DNA of 64,000 nt, from contig NZ_LT671418.1 of the NCBI RefSeq assembly GCF_900130075.1, positions 1,674,001-1,738,000 on the forward strand, read 5' to 3'. The notes beneath the pieces were generated by a model that saw nothing but the letters and a program-made list of their open reading frames with translations, had not been told where the DNA came from and did not search any database. Below are positions 18,204 to 26,921 of this stretch, piece by piece. How positions within the stretch are numbered: the stretch's first letter is position 1; each line of letters begins with the position of its first letter. The DNA comes from Herminiimonas arsenitoxidans. GTDB taxonomy: Bacteria > Pseudomonadota > Gammaproteobacteria > Burkholderiales > Burkholderiaceae_D. The position numbers and the translations under genes were made by a program.

Positions 18204-18339
18204 TACTAAGAAATTCCTGTTACCTACATTAGGTATACGAGCAAAAATAGCACTGCCATCTATTCCCATAGACACGAAGACATTCATATTTTTCCTGCCA
18301 GTACCAGAGTGGCAATCAAGGACTTATACCTTATGTATT

Positions 18340-18882
18340 CTAGGCCAGCGTAAACGGCGGCGGAACGGTTTTCGATCCCTCGATCAAGCCATAGACCGCC
18401 ACGTTCAACGCTGTTTCAGCGCCTATTGTTCTGCTGCACTCTGCAATGATAAAAGCAGTCGCCAGAGTTGCTGCTTGTGCAGCTTGCTCAAAATTCAGAT
18501 TGTTCTCTTGCATGATGAGAAGCAGGCCATCCTGCAGCGAGGTAATTGATTCCTCGAAGGACAAGTTAGGTTCTTCGCCGCGCAAAGACTTGTCTCCTCC
18601 CAGCTTTTCCGTATCCAGTGGTATCCCCCGGCTTGTAAGCGCAGAGGACAAAAGCGCCAGTAAGTCCGGAGCTTTTTCGTTTGCCTCTGCCGACAAAACA
18701 ATCGCTCCTCGCTCCAGCTTATCCAGATCAAAGTTAAATGATCTCAAAAGAAAACTGCCCGATAAGCGTGCAACCACCGCAATCACTGTCTCTGGATGTA
18801 TTGCACGATTTTGACCTATCCGCATTGCCAACAGCTCGACTATCTGCCCGGCCGCATTGTTCTGTTCACTTGTAATATTCAA
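18340..18882 (-). CDS. hypothetical protein (180 aa)
   Basis: Soluble, mostly helical protein with no Trp or Tyr-rich core motif, signal peptide or recognised domain. Residues 60-100 are Ala/Leu/Ser-rich; the C-terminal half (FEQAAQAATLATAFIIAECSR) is a strong amphipathic helix. A clear AGGAGG ribosome site lies just before the ATG, so it is really translated. Two copies of one hairpin flank the gene as terminators at 18178 and 19001. No function can be assigned. Confidence 0.6.
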   Translation of the reverse strand: MNITSEQNNAAGQIVELLAMRIGQNRAIHPETVIAVVARLSGSFLLRSFNFDLDKLERGAIVLSAEANEKAPDLLALLSSALTSRGIPLDTEKLGGDKSLRGEEPNLSFEESITSLQDGLLLIMQENNLNFEQAAQAATLATAFIIAECSRTIGAETALNVAVYGLIEGSKTVPPPFTLA

Positions 18883-19000
18883 AAATCCTCCTGATGTATT
18901 CGTCTTACTATGCAGTTCTAATTTTCACGACTGTGTGAATATAGAAAATCGCTTTCGTTTAAGCAATCCCATATCGAAAAGATATATGGAATTTAAAGTA

Positions 19001-19027
19001 AAAAAGCGACGCATTGCGTCGCTTTTT
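19001..19027. terminator. hairpin terminator, copy 2, after lpdA
   Basis: AAAAAGCGACGCA / TGCGTCGCTTTTT, with the same GCGACGCATTGCGTCGC core as the hairpin at 18178-18203. On the minus strand it ends the pyruvate dehydrogenase operon 23 bases after the lpdA stop. Confidence 0.8.
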
Positions 19028-19049
19028 GTTTGAGCAAATAAAGCTCAGC

Positions 19050-20876
19050 TTATTTCTTGCGCATCGGTGGCAAATCAGTACAAACACCTTTGTACACTTC
19101 AGCCGCCATACCAATTGACTCACCCAAGGTCGGATGCGGGTGGATGGTTTTGCCAATATCAACTGCATCTGCACCCATCTCGATCGCCAGCGCGATTTCA
19201 CCGATCATGTCGCCAGCATGTGTGCCGACTATGCCACCACCAACGATACGATGTGTTTCTGCATCGAACAGCAATTTGGTGAAGCCTTCGTCACGACCAT
19301 TGGCTACGGCACGACCCGATGCTGCCCATGGGAAGTGACCTTTTTCGAGCTTGATGCCTTTGGCTTTGGCTTCATCTTCGGTGATACCTACCCATGCCAC
19401 TTCTGGATCGGTATAAGCGACAGAAGGAATCACGCGTGCGTCGAAGTAGGCTTTTTCACCAGCGGCTGCTTCTGCTGCGACGTGAGCTTCGTGCACGGCT
19501 TTGTGTGCCAGCATAGGTTGACCAACCAGATCACCGATAGCGAAGATGTGCGGCACGTTGGTACGCATTTGCGCATCGACTTCGATAAAGCCACGGTCGG
19601 TAACAGCTACGCCAGCTTTGTCGGCTGCAATCTTCTCGCCATTCGGGCTGCGGCCAACTGCAACCAGGACCAGATCGTAGACTTGCGGTTCCGGCGCTGT
19701 CACACCGGCTTCGGCCGCTTCGAAAGAAACCTTGATGCCTTCTTTCAATGCTTCGACCGCTACAGTCTTGGTCTTCAACATGATTTTATCGAAGCGCTTC
19801 TCGTTGAACTTCTGCCAGACCTTGACCATGTCACGATCTGCGCCTTGCATCAGGCCATCCATCATTTCGACCACGTCTATGCGTGCACCCAGTGTAGAAT
19901 AAACCGTCGCCATTTCCAAACCGATGATGCCGCCGCCGATGACCAGCATGCGCTTAGGCACGCTGCGCAATTCGAGCGCACCAGTAGAATCGACGATGCG
20001 TGGATCTTGCGGCACGAAAGGCAAGTTCACTACTGACGAACCGGCAGCGATGATCGCTTGTTTGAAGTGTATGGTTTTCTTGCTGCCGTCTGCTGCGGTC
20101 ACTTCAATGTGATTCGGACCGACGAACTGGCCTACGCCTTGTACGACATTGACCTTGCGTGCTTTCGCCATACCAGCGAGGCCGGTGGTCATCTTGCCGA
20201 TGACTTGTTCCTTGTAGCCGCGCAGTTTGTCGATATCGATTTGCGGCTTGCCGAAGGTCACGCCATGCGCTGCCATCGAAGCTGTTTCATCAATCACTGC
20301 CGCTACGTGCAGCAAAGCCTTGGATGGAATACAACCGACGTTCAGGCAAACACCGCCGAGTGTCGAGTAACGTTCAATCAGGACGGTAGACATGCCCAGA
20401 TCGGCTGAACGGAAGGCTGCGGAATAACCGCCAGGACCTGCGCCCAGAACCATCATGTCGCACTCGATATCTGCGGTACCGCCGAAGCTGGCTGCGCTTG
20501 GTGCAGCAACTGGCGCTGCAGCCTGAACTGGTGCTGGAGCAGCAGTTGGAGCCGGTGCTGCTGCAACAGGTGCAGGAGCTGGCGCGGCGGCTGGTGCTGG
20601 TGCTGGCGCAGGAGTCGCAGCCGGTGCCGGCGCGCTTTCCGATGCTTCCAGGATCAGCAACAGTGAGCCTTCAGCAATTTTGTCGCCCAGTTTGACTTTC
20701 AATTCTTTGATGACACCGGCGTGGCTGGATGGAATCTCCATACTGGCTTTGTCGGATTCGACTGTAATCAGCGATTGATCGACCTTGATCGTATCGCCCA
20801 CATTGACCAGCACTTCAATAATTTCAACTTCCTTGAAATCGCCGATATCGGGGACTTTCATTTCAATCATGCTCAT
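19050..20876 (-). CDS. lpdA: dihydrolipoamide dehydrogenase (E3) with N-terminal lipoyl domain
   Basis: E3 of the pyruvate dehydrogenase complex, 608 residues: reoxidises dihydrolipoyl groups and passes electrons to NAD+. Residues 1-76 are a lipoyl domain with the lipoylated Lys43 in ESDKASME, then an Ala-Pro linker to about 130. The flavoprotein follows, with FAD motif VLGAGPGGYSAAF, redox disulfide CLNVGC, NAD motif VIGGGIIGLEMA and C-terminal HPHPTLGES. The lipoyl domain is nearly the same as that of the E2 encoded upstream. Lipoyl-bearing E3 is known in Betaproteobacteria and Neisseria. Confidence 0.95.
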   Translation of the reverse strand: MSMIEMKVPDIGDFKEVEIIEVLVNVGDTIKVDQSLITVESDKASMEIPSSHAGVIKELKVKLGDKIAEGSLLLILEASESAPAPAATPAPAPAPAAAPAPAPVAAAPAPTAAPAPVQAAAPVAAPSAASFGGTADIECDMMVLGAGPGGYSAAFRSADLGMSTVLIERYSTLGGVCLNVGCIPSKALLHVAAVIDETASMAAHGVTFGKPQIDIDKLRGYKEQVIGKMTTGLAGMAKARKVNVVQGVGQFVGPNHIEVTAADGSKKTIHFKQAIIAAGSSVVNLPFVPQDPRIVDSTGALELRSVPKRMLVIGGGIIGLEMATVYSTLGARIDVVEMMDGLMQGADRDMVKVWQKFNEKRFDKIMLKTKTVAVEALKEGIKVSFEAAEAGVTAPEPQVYDLVLVAVGRSPNGEKIAADKAGVAVTDRGFIEVDAQMRTNVPHIFAIGDLVGQPMLAHKAVHEAHVAAEAAAGEKAYFDARVIPSVAYTDPEVAWVGITEDEAKAKGIKLEKGHFPWAASGRAVANGRDEGFTKLLFDAETHRIVGGGIVGTHAGDMIGEIALAIEMGADAVDIGKTIHPHPTLGESIGMAAEVYKGVCTDLPPMRKK

Positions 20877-20979
20877 CGCTTTAGCTCCATATTTTTTATC
20901 CTGCTCGTCCCGCTCTATGCGTCGAGTCCTGGATTGATATTTTTTAGTAACCTTGAATTACACGTTATCCATTACAAAT

Positions 20980-21549
20980 TCATCCCTGCATGGGAAAACT
21001 GATGATCTGAAACGGTGCTGCCGTATTCTTGTCAAACTCCGCTCCTGCATGCACGCCGATTTCTGCAATTTCCTTGGCACTGGCTGCACCGTCGTAAACT
21101 GCATACATCGCGCCCAGAGCAAAATTTCGTCCGCTACCTATGCCCCAGAAACGATCGAAACTGAATACTTCACGATACGAGTAAATACCGAAGATGCCGT
21201 GCGGATTCGCTATCAAAGTCGCGATCTGCGAAGACTCGTAAGGGTCGTCTTCCTCTTCTTTCGTATTCAGGAAGTACTTATCTTTCAGTATCTGATGCGC
21301 CTTGGTAAAGGTATCGAAGACTTCATCGCGGCTATTCAACTTGCAGTCTTCGCCCATGCTCGTCAGCAATTTACGCATGACGGGAAAATGCGCAGCTGTG
21401 CCGGCCAAGGTGATGTAGGAGTCGCCGATACGGAACATCTTGTTGTTCTCTTCGTACGCATGAGACAAACGTGTATCGCCGAAGGTCACCAGTGAATCGC
21501 AGGCAATCGCGATTTCATTATTCTTTTTGACAACCACACAAGTAGTCAT
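20980..21549 (-). CDS. bph: HslV/proteasome-like Ntn hydrolase (betaproteobacterial proteasome homologue)
   Basis: 189 residues with the proteasome beta-subunit fold. The start MTTCVVVKKNNEIAIACDS matches HslV: after Met removal Thr1 is the N-terminal nucleophile and the Asp in CDS is residue 17, as in HslV and 20S beta subunits. Lys36 in NNKMFRI probably equals catalytic Lys33 with a 3-residue insertion. A later IGSGRNFALGAMYA matches the HslV GSGG..A region. This fits BPH, a proteasome relative described from Betaproteobacteria as double-ring assemblies. It lies between aceF and lpdA on the same strand, so it is probably co-transcribed with pyruvate dehydrogenase. No HslU-like ATPase gene is near. 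Confidence 0.82.
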   Translation of the reverse strand: MTTCVVVKKNNEIAIACDSLVTFGDTRLSHAYEENNKMFRIGDSYITLAGTAAHFPVMRKLLTSMGEDCKLNSRDEVFDTFTKAHQILKDKYFLNTKEEEDDPYESSQIATLIANPHGIFGIYSYREVFSFDRFWGIGSGRNFALGAMYAVYDGAASAKEIAEIGVHAGAEFDKNTAAPFQIISFPMQG

Positions 21550-21607
21550 GCCAACACCTCATGAAGGTGAACAGAATATTTGAAATCGCTCATTGCGGTG
21601 CGGTCGA

Positions 21608-22966
21608 TTACAGCAGCGACTTGCGCAGATCGGTCAGCATTTCGCTCAGATACGTCACGAAACGTGCGCCCATAGCACCATCGATCACGCGGTGATCGTA
21701 AGATAGCGACAAAGGCATGATCAAGCGCGGCACAAATTGCTTGCCATCCCATACCGGCTTCATCGAAGTTTTCGACAAACCGATAATCGCCACTTCCGGT
21801 GCATTGATCAACGGTGTGAAGTAAGTACCGCCGATGCCGCCCAAGGACGAGATCGTGAAGGTCGCGCCCTGCATGTCGGAACCTTTAAGCTTGCCGTCGC
21901 GTGCCAACGCCGACAGTTCGCCCATTTCCTGTGCGATCTGCGTAACCGACTTCTGATCGACGCCTTTGACGACAGGAACTACCAAACCTTGCGGTGTGTC
22001 GGCAGCGAAGCCGATGTTGTAGTACTGCTTGAGGATCAGGTTTTCACCAGATGCATCGAGCGAGGAATTGAACTCTGGGTATTTTTTCAGCGCTGCAACG
22101 CAAGCCTTGATGACGAATGCGAGCATCGTCAACTTGACGCCGGATTTTGCCAGCGCGGTGTTGGTCGATTTACGCAGTTCTTCCAGCTCGGTCACGTCCG
22201 CTTCGTCGTATTGCGTAACGTGCGGAATCATGACCCAGTTGCGATGCAAATTCGGGCCACTGATTTTCTTGATACGCGACAGTGGTTGCAAGGTGGTTGT
22301 ACCGAACTTGCTGAAGTCCAGCGATGGCCATGGCAACAGATCCAGACCTGCACCGCCGCCTGTTTTCACTGGTGCCGCAGCTGCAGTCGCAACCGGACCG
22401 GCAGCAATGATGCCCTTCACATAATTCTGTACGTCTTCCTGCGTGATGCGTCCTTTAGGACCAGAGCCGACGACCTTGCCGAGATCAACACCGAGTTCGC
22501 GTGCGAACTTGCGTATCGATGGCGACGCGTGTGCTTTGTGGCTGGCCACAGTCGCTGGAACTGCGGCAGCTACTGGTGCAGCTTGAACCGGAGCTGGCGC
22601 GGCGACCGGCGCAGGAGCAACAGGTGCCGGAGCAGCTACTGGCGCTGGTGCTGCGGCAGGTGCAGCTTCAACCTTGACTGGTTCCGGAGCAGGTGCTGCA
22701 GGCGCCGGAGCCGCAGCAGGAGCTGCAGCGGATTCTTCCAGCAACAAGACCAACGCACCTTCTGCGATTTTGTCACCGAGTTTGATTTTCAATTCTTTAA
22801 TCACACCAGCGTGGCTGGATGGGATTTCCATACTGGCTTTGTCGGATTCAACCGTGATCAGGGACTGATCGACTTTAATCGTATCGCCCACTTTGACCAA
22901 CAGTTCAATGACCTCGACTTCTTTGAAGTCGCCGATATCCGGGACTTTGACTTCGACCATGCTCAT
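21608..22966 (-). CDS. aceF: pyruvate dehydrogenase E2, dihydrolipoamide acetyltransferase
   Basis: Core acetyltransferase of the complex, 452 residues, moving acetyl groups from lipoyl arms to CoA. One lipoyl domain (1-76, Lys43), a long Ala-Pro linker, a peripheral-subunit-binding domain (about 145-185, SPSIRKFARELGVDL) and a catalytic domain ending DHRVIDGAMGARF with the active His. It has a single lipoyl domain, fewer than E. coli; the E3 carries another. It begins 112 bases after aceE, with a large hairpin in the gap. Confidence 0.95.
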   Translation of the reverse strand: MSMVEVKVPDIGDFKEVEVIELLVKVGDTIKVDQSLITVESDKASMEIPSSHAGVIKELKIKLGDKIAEGALVLLLEESAAAPAAAPAPAAPAPEPVKVEAAPAAAPAPVAAPAPVAPAPVAAPAPVQAAPVAAAVPATVASHKAHASPSIRKFARELGVDLGKVVGSGPKGRITQEDVQNYVKGIIAAGPVATAAAAPVKTGGGAGLDLLPWPSLDFSKFGTTTLQPLSRIKKISGPNLHRNWVMIPHVTQYDEADVTELEELRKSTNTALAKSGVKLTMLAFVIKACVAALKKYPEFNSSLDASGENLILKQYYNIGFAADTPQGLVVPVVKGVDQKSVTQIAQEMGELSALARDGKLKGSDMQGATFTISSLGGIGGTYFTPLINAPEVAIIGLSKTSMKPVWDGKQFVPRLIMPLSLSYDHRVIDGAMGARFVTYLSEMLTDLRKSLL

Positions 22967-22995
22967 CTTTTATCTCCGCTTGTTTGCGTGTCCAC

Positions 22996-23056
22996 CATCA
23001 CGACTGCGGGGAGGCAAATGGTGATTTCCATTTGCGTCCCCGTCGCCTCAGTGATG
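22996..23056 (-). other. long hairpin in the aceE-aceF gap
   Basis: CATCAC (22996-23001) pairs with GTGATG (23051-23056), and inside it GGGGAGGCAAATGG pairs imperfectly with CCATTTGCGTCCCC. There is no T tract. It may protect the aceE mRNA end or tune aceF expression. Confidence 0.5.
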
Positions 23057-23078
23057 AGGAAGGATTTTTGTATGTAGA

Positions 23079-25775
23079 TTACAGCGTAACCGGATTGGCT
23101 TTTTCTGGATTGATGCCGTACTTCGCAATTGCTTCTGCAACCACGGAAGTAGCAATCGCACCTTCATCTGCCAATGCCTTGAGTGCCGCGATCGTGACGA
23201 AGTAACGGTTGACCTCGAAGAACTCACGCAATTTCGCGCGGCTGTCCGAACGGCCGAAGCCATCAGTGCCCAGTACTTTGTAGGTACGATCTTTCGGTAC
23301 GAACGCACGTACTTGTTCTGCAAAGGTACGCATGTAATCGGTCGCCACCACGATAGGACCCGCTGTGCCTTGCAAGGACGAGGTGATGTGCGCCTGACGT
23401 GGTTTGTCGGTCGGGTGCAGCATGTTCCAGCGTTCTACGTCCTGACCGTCGCGGGCCAGCAAGGTGAACGATGGTGCGGACCAGACATCGGCAGTAACGC
23501 CCCAGTCGTCTTTCAACAAATCGGCAGCAGCGATCACTTCGCGCAGGATGGTGCCGGAGCCCATCAGCTGTACGCGGTTCTTCGCTTTTTTCGCGCCTTC
23601 TTGCAGCAGATACAGACCTTTGAGGATGCCCTCTTCCTGACCTGGCTTCAAACCTGGTTGTGCGTAGTTCTCGTTCATCAGGGTGATGTAATAGAACACG
23701 TCTTCCTGGTTTTCGATCATGCGCTTCAAGCCGTCATGCATGATGACTGCGACTTCGTGCGCGAAGGTTGGATCGTAAGGAATGCAATTCGGGATAGTCG
23801 AAGCCAGGATGTGGCTGTGACCATCTTCATGCTGCAAGCCTTCACCGTTCAGCGTGGTACGACCAGCTGTACCGCCGAGCAAGAAGCCACGTGCACGGAT
23901 ATCGCCCGCTGCCCATGCCAGATCGCCGATACGTTGCAGACCGAACATCGAGTAGAAGGTATAGAACGGCACCATCACACGGTTGTTGCTCGAGTACGAA
24001 GTTGCAGCTGCAATCCATGAAGCCATCGCGCCAGCTTCGTTGATACCCTCTTGCAGAATCTGACCGGCTTTATCTTCACGGTAGAAGCTGACTTGGTCCT
24101 TATCGACTGGCTCGTACAACTGACCTTGACGGTTGTAAATACCGATCTGACGGAACAAGCCTTCCATACCAAAGGTACGGGATTCATCAACCAGAATAGG
24201 TACAACGCGTTTGCCCAGATTTGCATCGCGCAACAGGATCGAGATGATCCGTACATACGCTTGTGTGGTCGAGATTTCACGACCTTCTGCGGTTGGGTCC
24301 AGCACTGCTTTAAATGCAGCCAATTCTGGCACCGGCAATGTTTCTTCTGCCTTCTGACGACGCTGTGGCAAGTAACCGCCGAGCGCTGCACGACGTTCGT
24401 GCAGGTATTTCATTTCCGGCGCGTCATCTGCTGGCTTGAAGAATGGAATATCAGCCAGTTGATCGTCAGGAATAGGCAAGGCAAAGCGGTCGCGCATTTC
24501 GCGTACTGCTTCGTCATCCAGTTTTTTGGTTTGATGCGCAGTGTTACGCGCTTCGCCCGATTTGCCCATACCGTAACCTTTGACGGTTTTGACCAGCAGG
24601 ACGGTCGGTTGACCTTTGTGTTCTTGCGCTTGCTTGAAGCCAGCGTAAATCTTGTGTGGATCGTGGCCGCCGCGCAGCAGATGCCAGATGTCGTCATCCG
24701 ACATGCGCGAAACCATTTCCAACAATTTTGGATGCTTACCGAAGAAGTGCTTACGTACATAAGCGCCGTCTTTGGCTTTGTAATTCTGGTATTCACCGTC
24801 CAGCGTTTCCATCATCACGCGTTGCAAAATGCCGTCTTTGTCTTTAGCCAGCAGTGGGTCCCAGTTGGAACCCCAGATAACCTTGATGACATTCCAGCCT
24901 GCGCCACGGAATTCGCCTTCGAGTTCTTGAATGATCTTGCCGTTGCCGCGTACCGGACCGTCCAGACGCTGCAAATTACAGTTGACGACCATGACCAAGT
25001 TGTCGAGTTGTTCGCGACCAGCTACGCCGATTGCGCCCATCGATTCCGGTTCATCCATCTCACCGTCGCCGCAGAATACCCAGACTTTACGGTTATCGGT
25101 TTTAGCCAGCTCACGTGCGTGCAGATATTTCAGGAAGCGTGCCTGATAGATAGCCATCAATGGACCCAAGCCCATCGATACAGTCGGGAACTGCCAGAAG
25201 TCTGGCATCAATTTTGGATGCGGGTAGGAAGACAAACCGTTGCCGTCCACTTCGCGACGGAAGTTCAGCAATTGTTCTTCGCTCAAACGACCTTCGAGGA
25301 AAGCGCGTGCATAGACACCTGGCGATGAATGCCCTTGGATGTACAGCAAATCACCGCCGTGATCTTCGGTTGGTGCGTGCCAGAAATGGTTGAAGCCGGT
25401 ACCCAGCATGTTCGCGAGTGACGCGAAGCTGGAGATATGACCACCCAGATCGCCGTCTACGCGGTTGGCTTTAACAACCATCGCCATCGCATTCCAGCGC
25501 ATCCATGAGCGCAGGCGTTCTTCGTATTCGAGGTTGCCTGGCGAGTTTTCGCCCAGGTCTGCAGGGATGGTATTGACGTATGCGGTATTGCCGGAGAATG
25601 GGATCTGCGAACCACGACGACGTGCCAGATCAATCAGGCGCTCCATCAGGTAATGAGCGCGGTCAGGGCCCTCGTTTTCGATAACCGCTTCGAGGGCATC
25701 AAGCCACTCTTGCGTTTCCATTACATCGGGATCGTTGGCGGCTTGCGCCAATACCTGGTCGAGCTGGGCTGACAT
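23079..25775 (-). CDS. aceE: pyruvate dehydrogenase E1, homodimeric type
   Basis: Thiamine-diphosphate enzyme that decarboxylates pyruvate and acetylates the E2 lipoyl group; 898 residues, the usual size of the homodimeric form. The ThDP/Mg motif is VFCGDGEMDEPESMGAI about residue 230. The N-terminus (ETQEWLDALEAVIENEGPDRAHYLMERL) is the E2-binding region typical of AceE. AGGAGACA precedes the ATG. It is the first gene of the operon aceE-aceF-bph-lpdA; no PdhR regulator gene is adjacent. Confidence 0.96.
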   Translation of the reverse strand: MSAQLDQVLAQAANDPDVMETQEWLDALEAVIENEGPDRAHYLMERLIDLARRRGSQIPFSGNTAYVNTIPADLGENSPGNLEYEERLRSWMRWNAMAMVVKANRVDGDLGGHISSFASLANMLGTGFNHFWHAPTEDHGGDLLYIQGHSSPGVYARAFLEGRLSEEQLLNFRREVDGNGLSSYPHPKLMPDFWQFPTVSMGLGPLMAIYQARFLKYLHARELAKTDNRKVWVFCGDGEMDEPESMGAIGVAGREQLDNLVMVVNCNLQRLDGPVRGNGKIIQELEGEFRGAGWNVIKVIWGSNWDPLLAKDKDGILQRVMMETLDGEYQNYKAKDGAYVRKHFFGKHPKLLEMVSRMSDDDIWHLLRGGHDPHKIYAGFKQAQEHKGQPTVLLVKTVKGYGMGKSGEARNTAHQTKKLDDEAVREMRDRFALPIPDDQLADIPFFKPADDAPEMKYLHERRAALGGYLPQRRQKAEETLPVPELAAFKAVLDPTAEGREISTTQAYVRIISILLRDANLGKRVVPILVDESRTFGMEGLFRQIGIYNRQGQLYEPVDKDQVSFYREDKAGQILQEGINEAGAMASWIAAATSYSSNNRVMVPFYTFYSMFGLQRIGDLAWAAGDIRARGFLLGGTAGRTTLNGEGLQHEDGHSHILASTIPNCIPYDPTFAHEVAVIMHDGLKRMIENQEDVFYYITLMNENYAQPGLKPGQEEGILKGLYLLQEGAKKAKNRVQLMGSGTILREVIAAADLLKDDWGVTADVWSAPSFTLLARDGQDVERWNMLHPTDKPRQAHITSSLQGTAGPIVVATDYMRTFAEQVRAFVPKDRTYKVLGTDGFGRSDSRAKLREFFEVNRYFVTIAALKALADEGAIATSVVAEAIAKYGINPEKANPVTL

Positions 25776-26069
25776 AATTTGTCTCCTGATTTGTCTTTAG
25801 TACCGTTCTTTGTAAGAACGATCCGTCATTTTTAAAACTGATAACACGTATAGTCGTGTAGTTTGCGCTGAGTTTAACAGCAGTTTTTGTTATTTTCAAA
25901 TGGCGATATCATTTCTCATAATGCGAAATTATGCGGCATAGCAGCATTTTTGCGGACTTTTAGCGGCATTTTAAGAGCATGTAAACTCGCCGCAAAAGCA
26001 CCATTCAGACATGTCCTGATAAGCCTTTATAATCTAGGACTTACTCCTTCAATCACCTACATTTAACTC

Positions 26070-26921
26070 ATGACCGCTCAAATCATCGATGGAAATTTGC
26101 TTTCTCAACAACTACGCAAAGACGTCGCCGTCCGCGCCGCCGCGCTGACTGCCAAAGGCAAGCAACCTGGCTTGGCTGTGATCCTGGTCGGTGCCGATCC
26201 GGCTTCCCAAGTGTATGTACGTAACAAGGTCAAGGCTTGCGAAGACAATGGCCTGTATTCGCTGATGGAGAAATATGAGGCGGACATGACGGAAGCGGCC
26301 CTGCTGGCGCGTATCGCTGCGCTGAACGCTGATCCTAAGATCCACGGCATCCTGGTGCAAATGCCTTTGCCCAAACATATCGATCCGAATAAAGTGATTG
26401 AAGCGATTTCCCCGCGCAAGGACGTCGATGGTTACTCCGTATTAAGTGCAGGCGAATTATTGACTGGCCTACCCGGCTTCCGCCCTTGCACGCCTTACGG
26501 TTGCATGAAGTTGATCGAAAGCACCGGTTTCAAACTAGCTGGCAAGCACGCCGTCGTCATCGGCCGCAGCAATACCGTCGGCAAACCGATGGCATTATTG
26601 CTCTTGCAAGCTAACGCAACCGTCACCATCTGTCATAGTGGAACCGCGGATCTTGCTTATCACACACGTCAGGCCGATGTCGTTGTAGCCGCCACCGGCC
26701 GCCGCAACACCCTGACTGCAGACATGATCAAACCCGGTGCCATCGTGATCGATGTCGGCATCAACCGCGACGACAACGGCAAGCTGTGCGGCGATGTCGA
26801 CTTCCCGAATATCAAGGAAGTTGCCAGCCACATTACTCCAGTCCCCGGCGGCGTCGGTCCTATGACTATCACCATGCTTCTGGTTAACACCATAGAAGCA
26901 GCAGAGAGAGAAACCAACTGA
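26070..26921 (+). CDS. folD: bifunctional methylene-THF dehydrogenase/cyclohydrolase
   Basis: Interconverts 5,10-methylene-THF and 10-formyl-THF in two steps, supplying one-carbon units. 283 residues, normal length. The catalytic Lys is in [10 protein letters not shown], the folate-site motifs are VQMPLPKHI and [11 protein letters not shown], the NADP loop is [11 protein letters not shown], and the C-terminal signature is [11 protein letters not shown]. It is read away from aceE across 294 bases, and its stop overlaps the next start (TGATG), so the peptidase gene is translationally coupled. Confidence 0.96.
   Translation: MTAQIIDGNLLSQQLRKDVAVRAAALTAKGKQPGLAVILVGADPASQVYVRNKVKACEDNGLYSLMEKYEADMTEAALLARIAALNADPKIHGILVQMPLPKHIDPNKVIEAISPRKDVDGYSVLSAGELLTGLPGFRPCTPYGCMKLIESTGFKLAGKHAVVIGRSNTVGKPMALLLLQANATVTICHSGTADLAYHTRQADVVVAATGRRNTLTADMIKPGAIVIDVGINRDDNGKLCGDVDFPNIKEVASHITPVPGGVGPMTITMLLVNTIEAAERETN

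Noticed and set aside
19134..20036. Long plus-strand open frames over lpdA, aceF and aceE
   Set aside because: They are antisense shadows of real genes, which have clear domains, ribosome sites and operon order.
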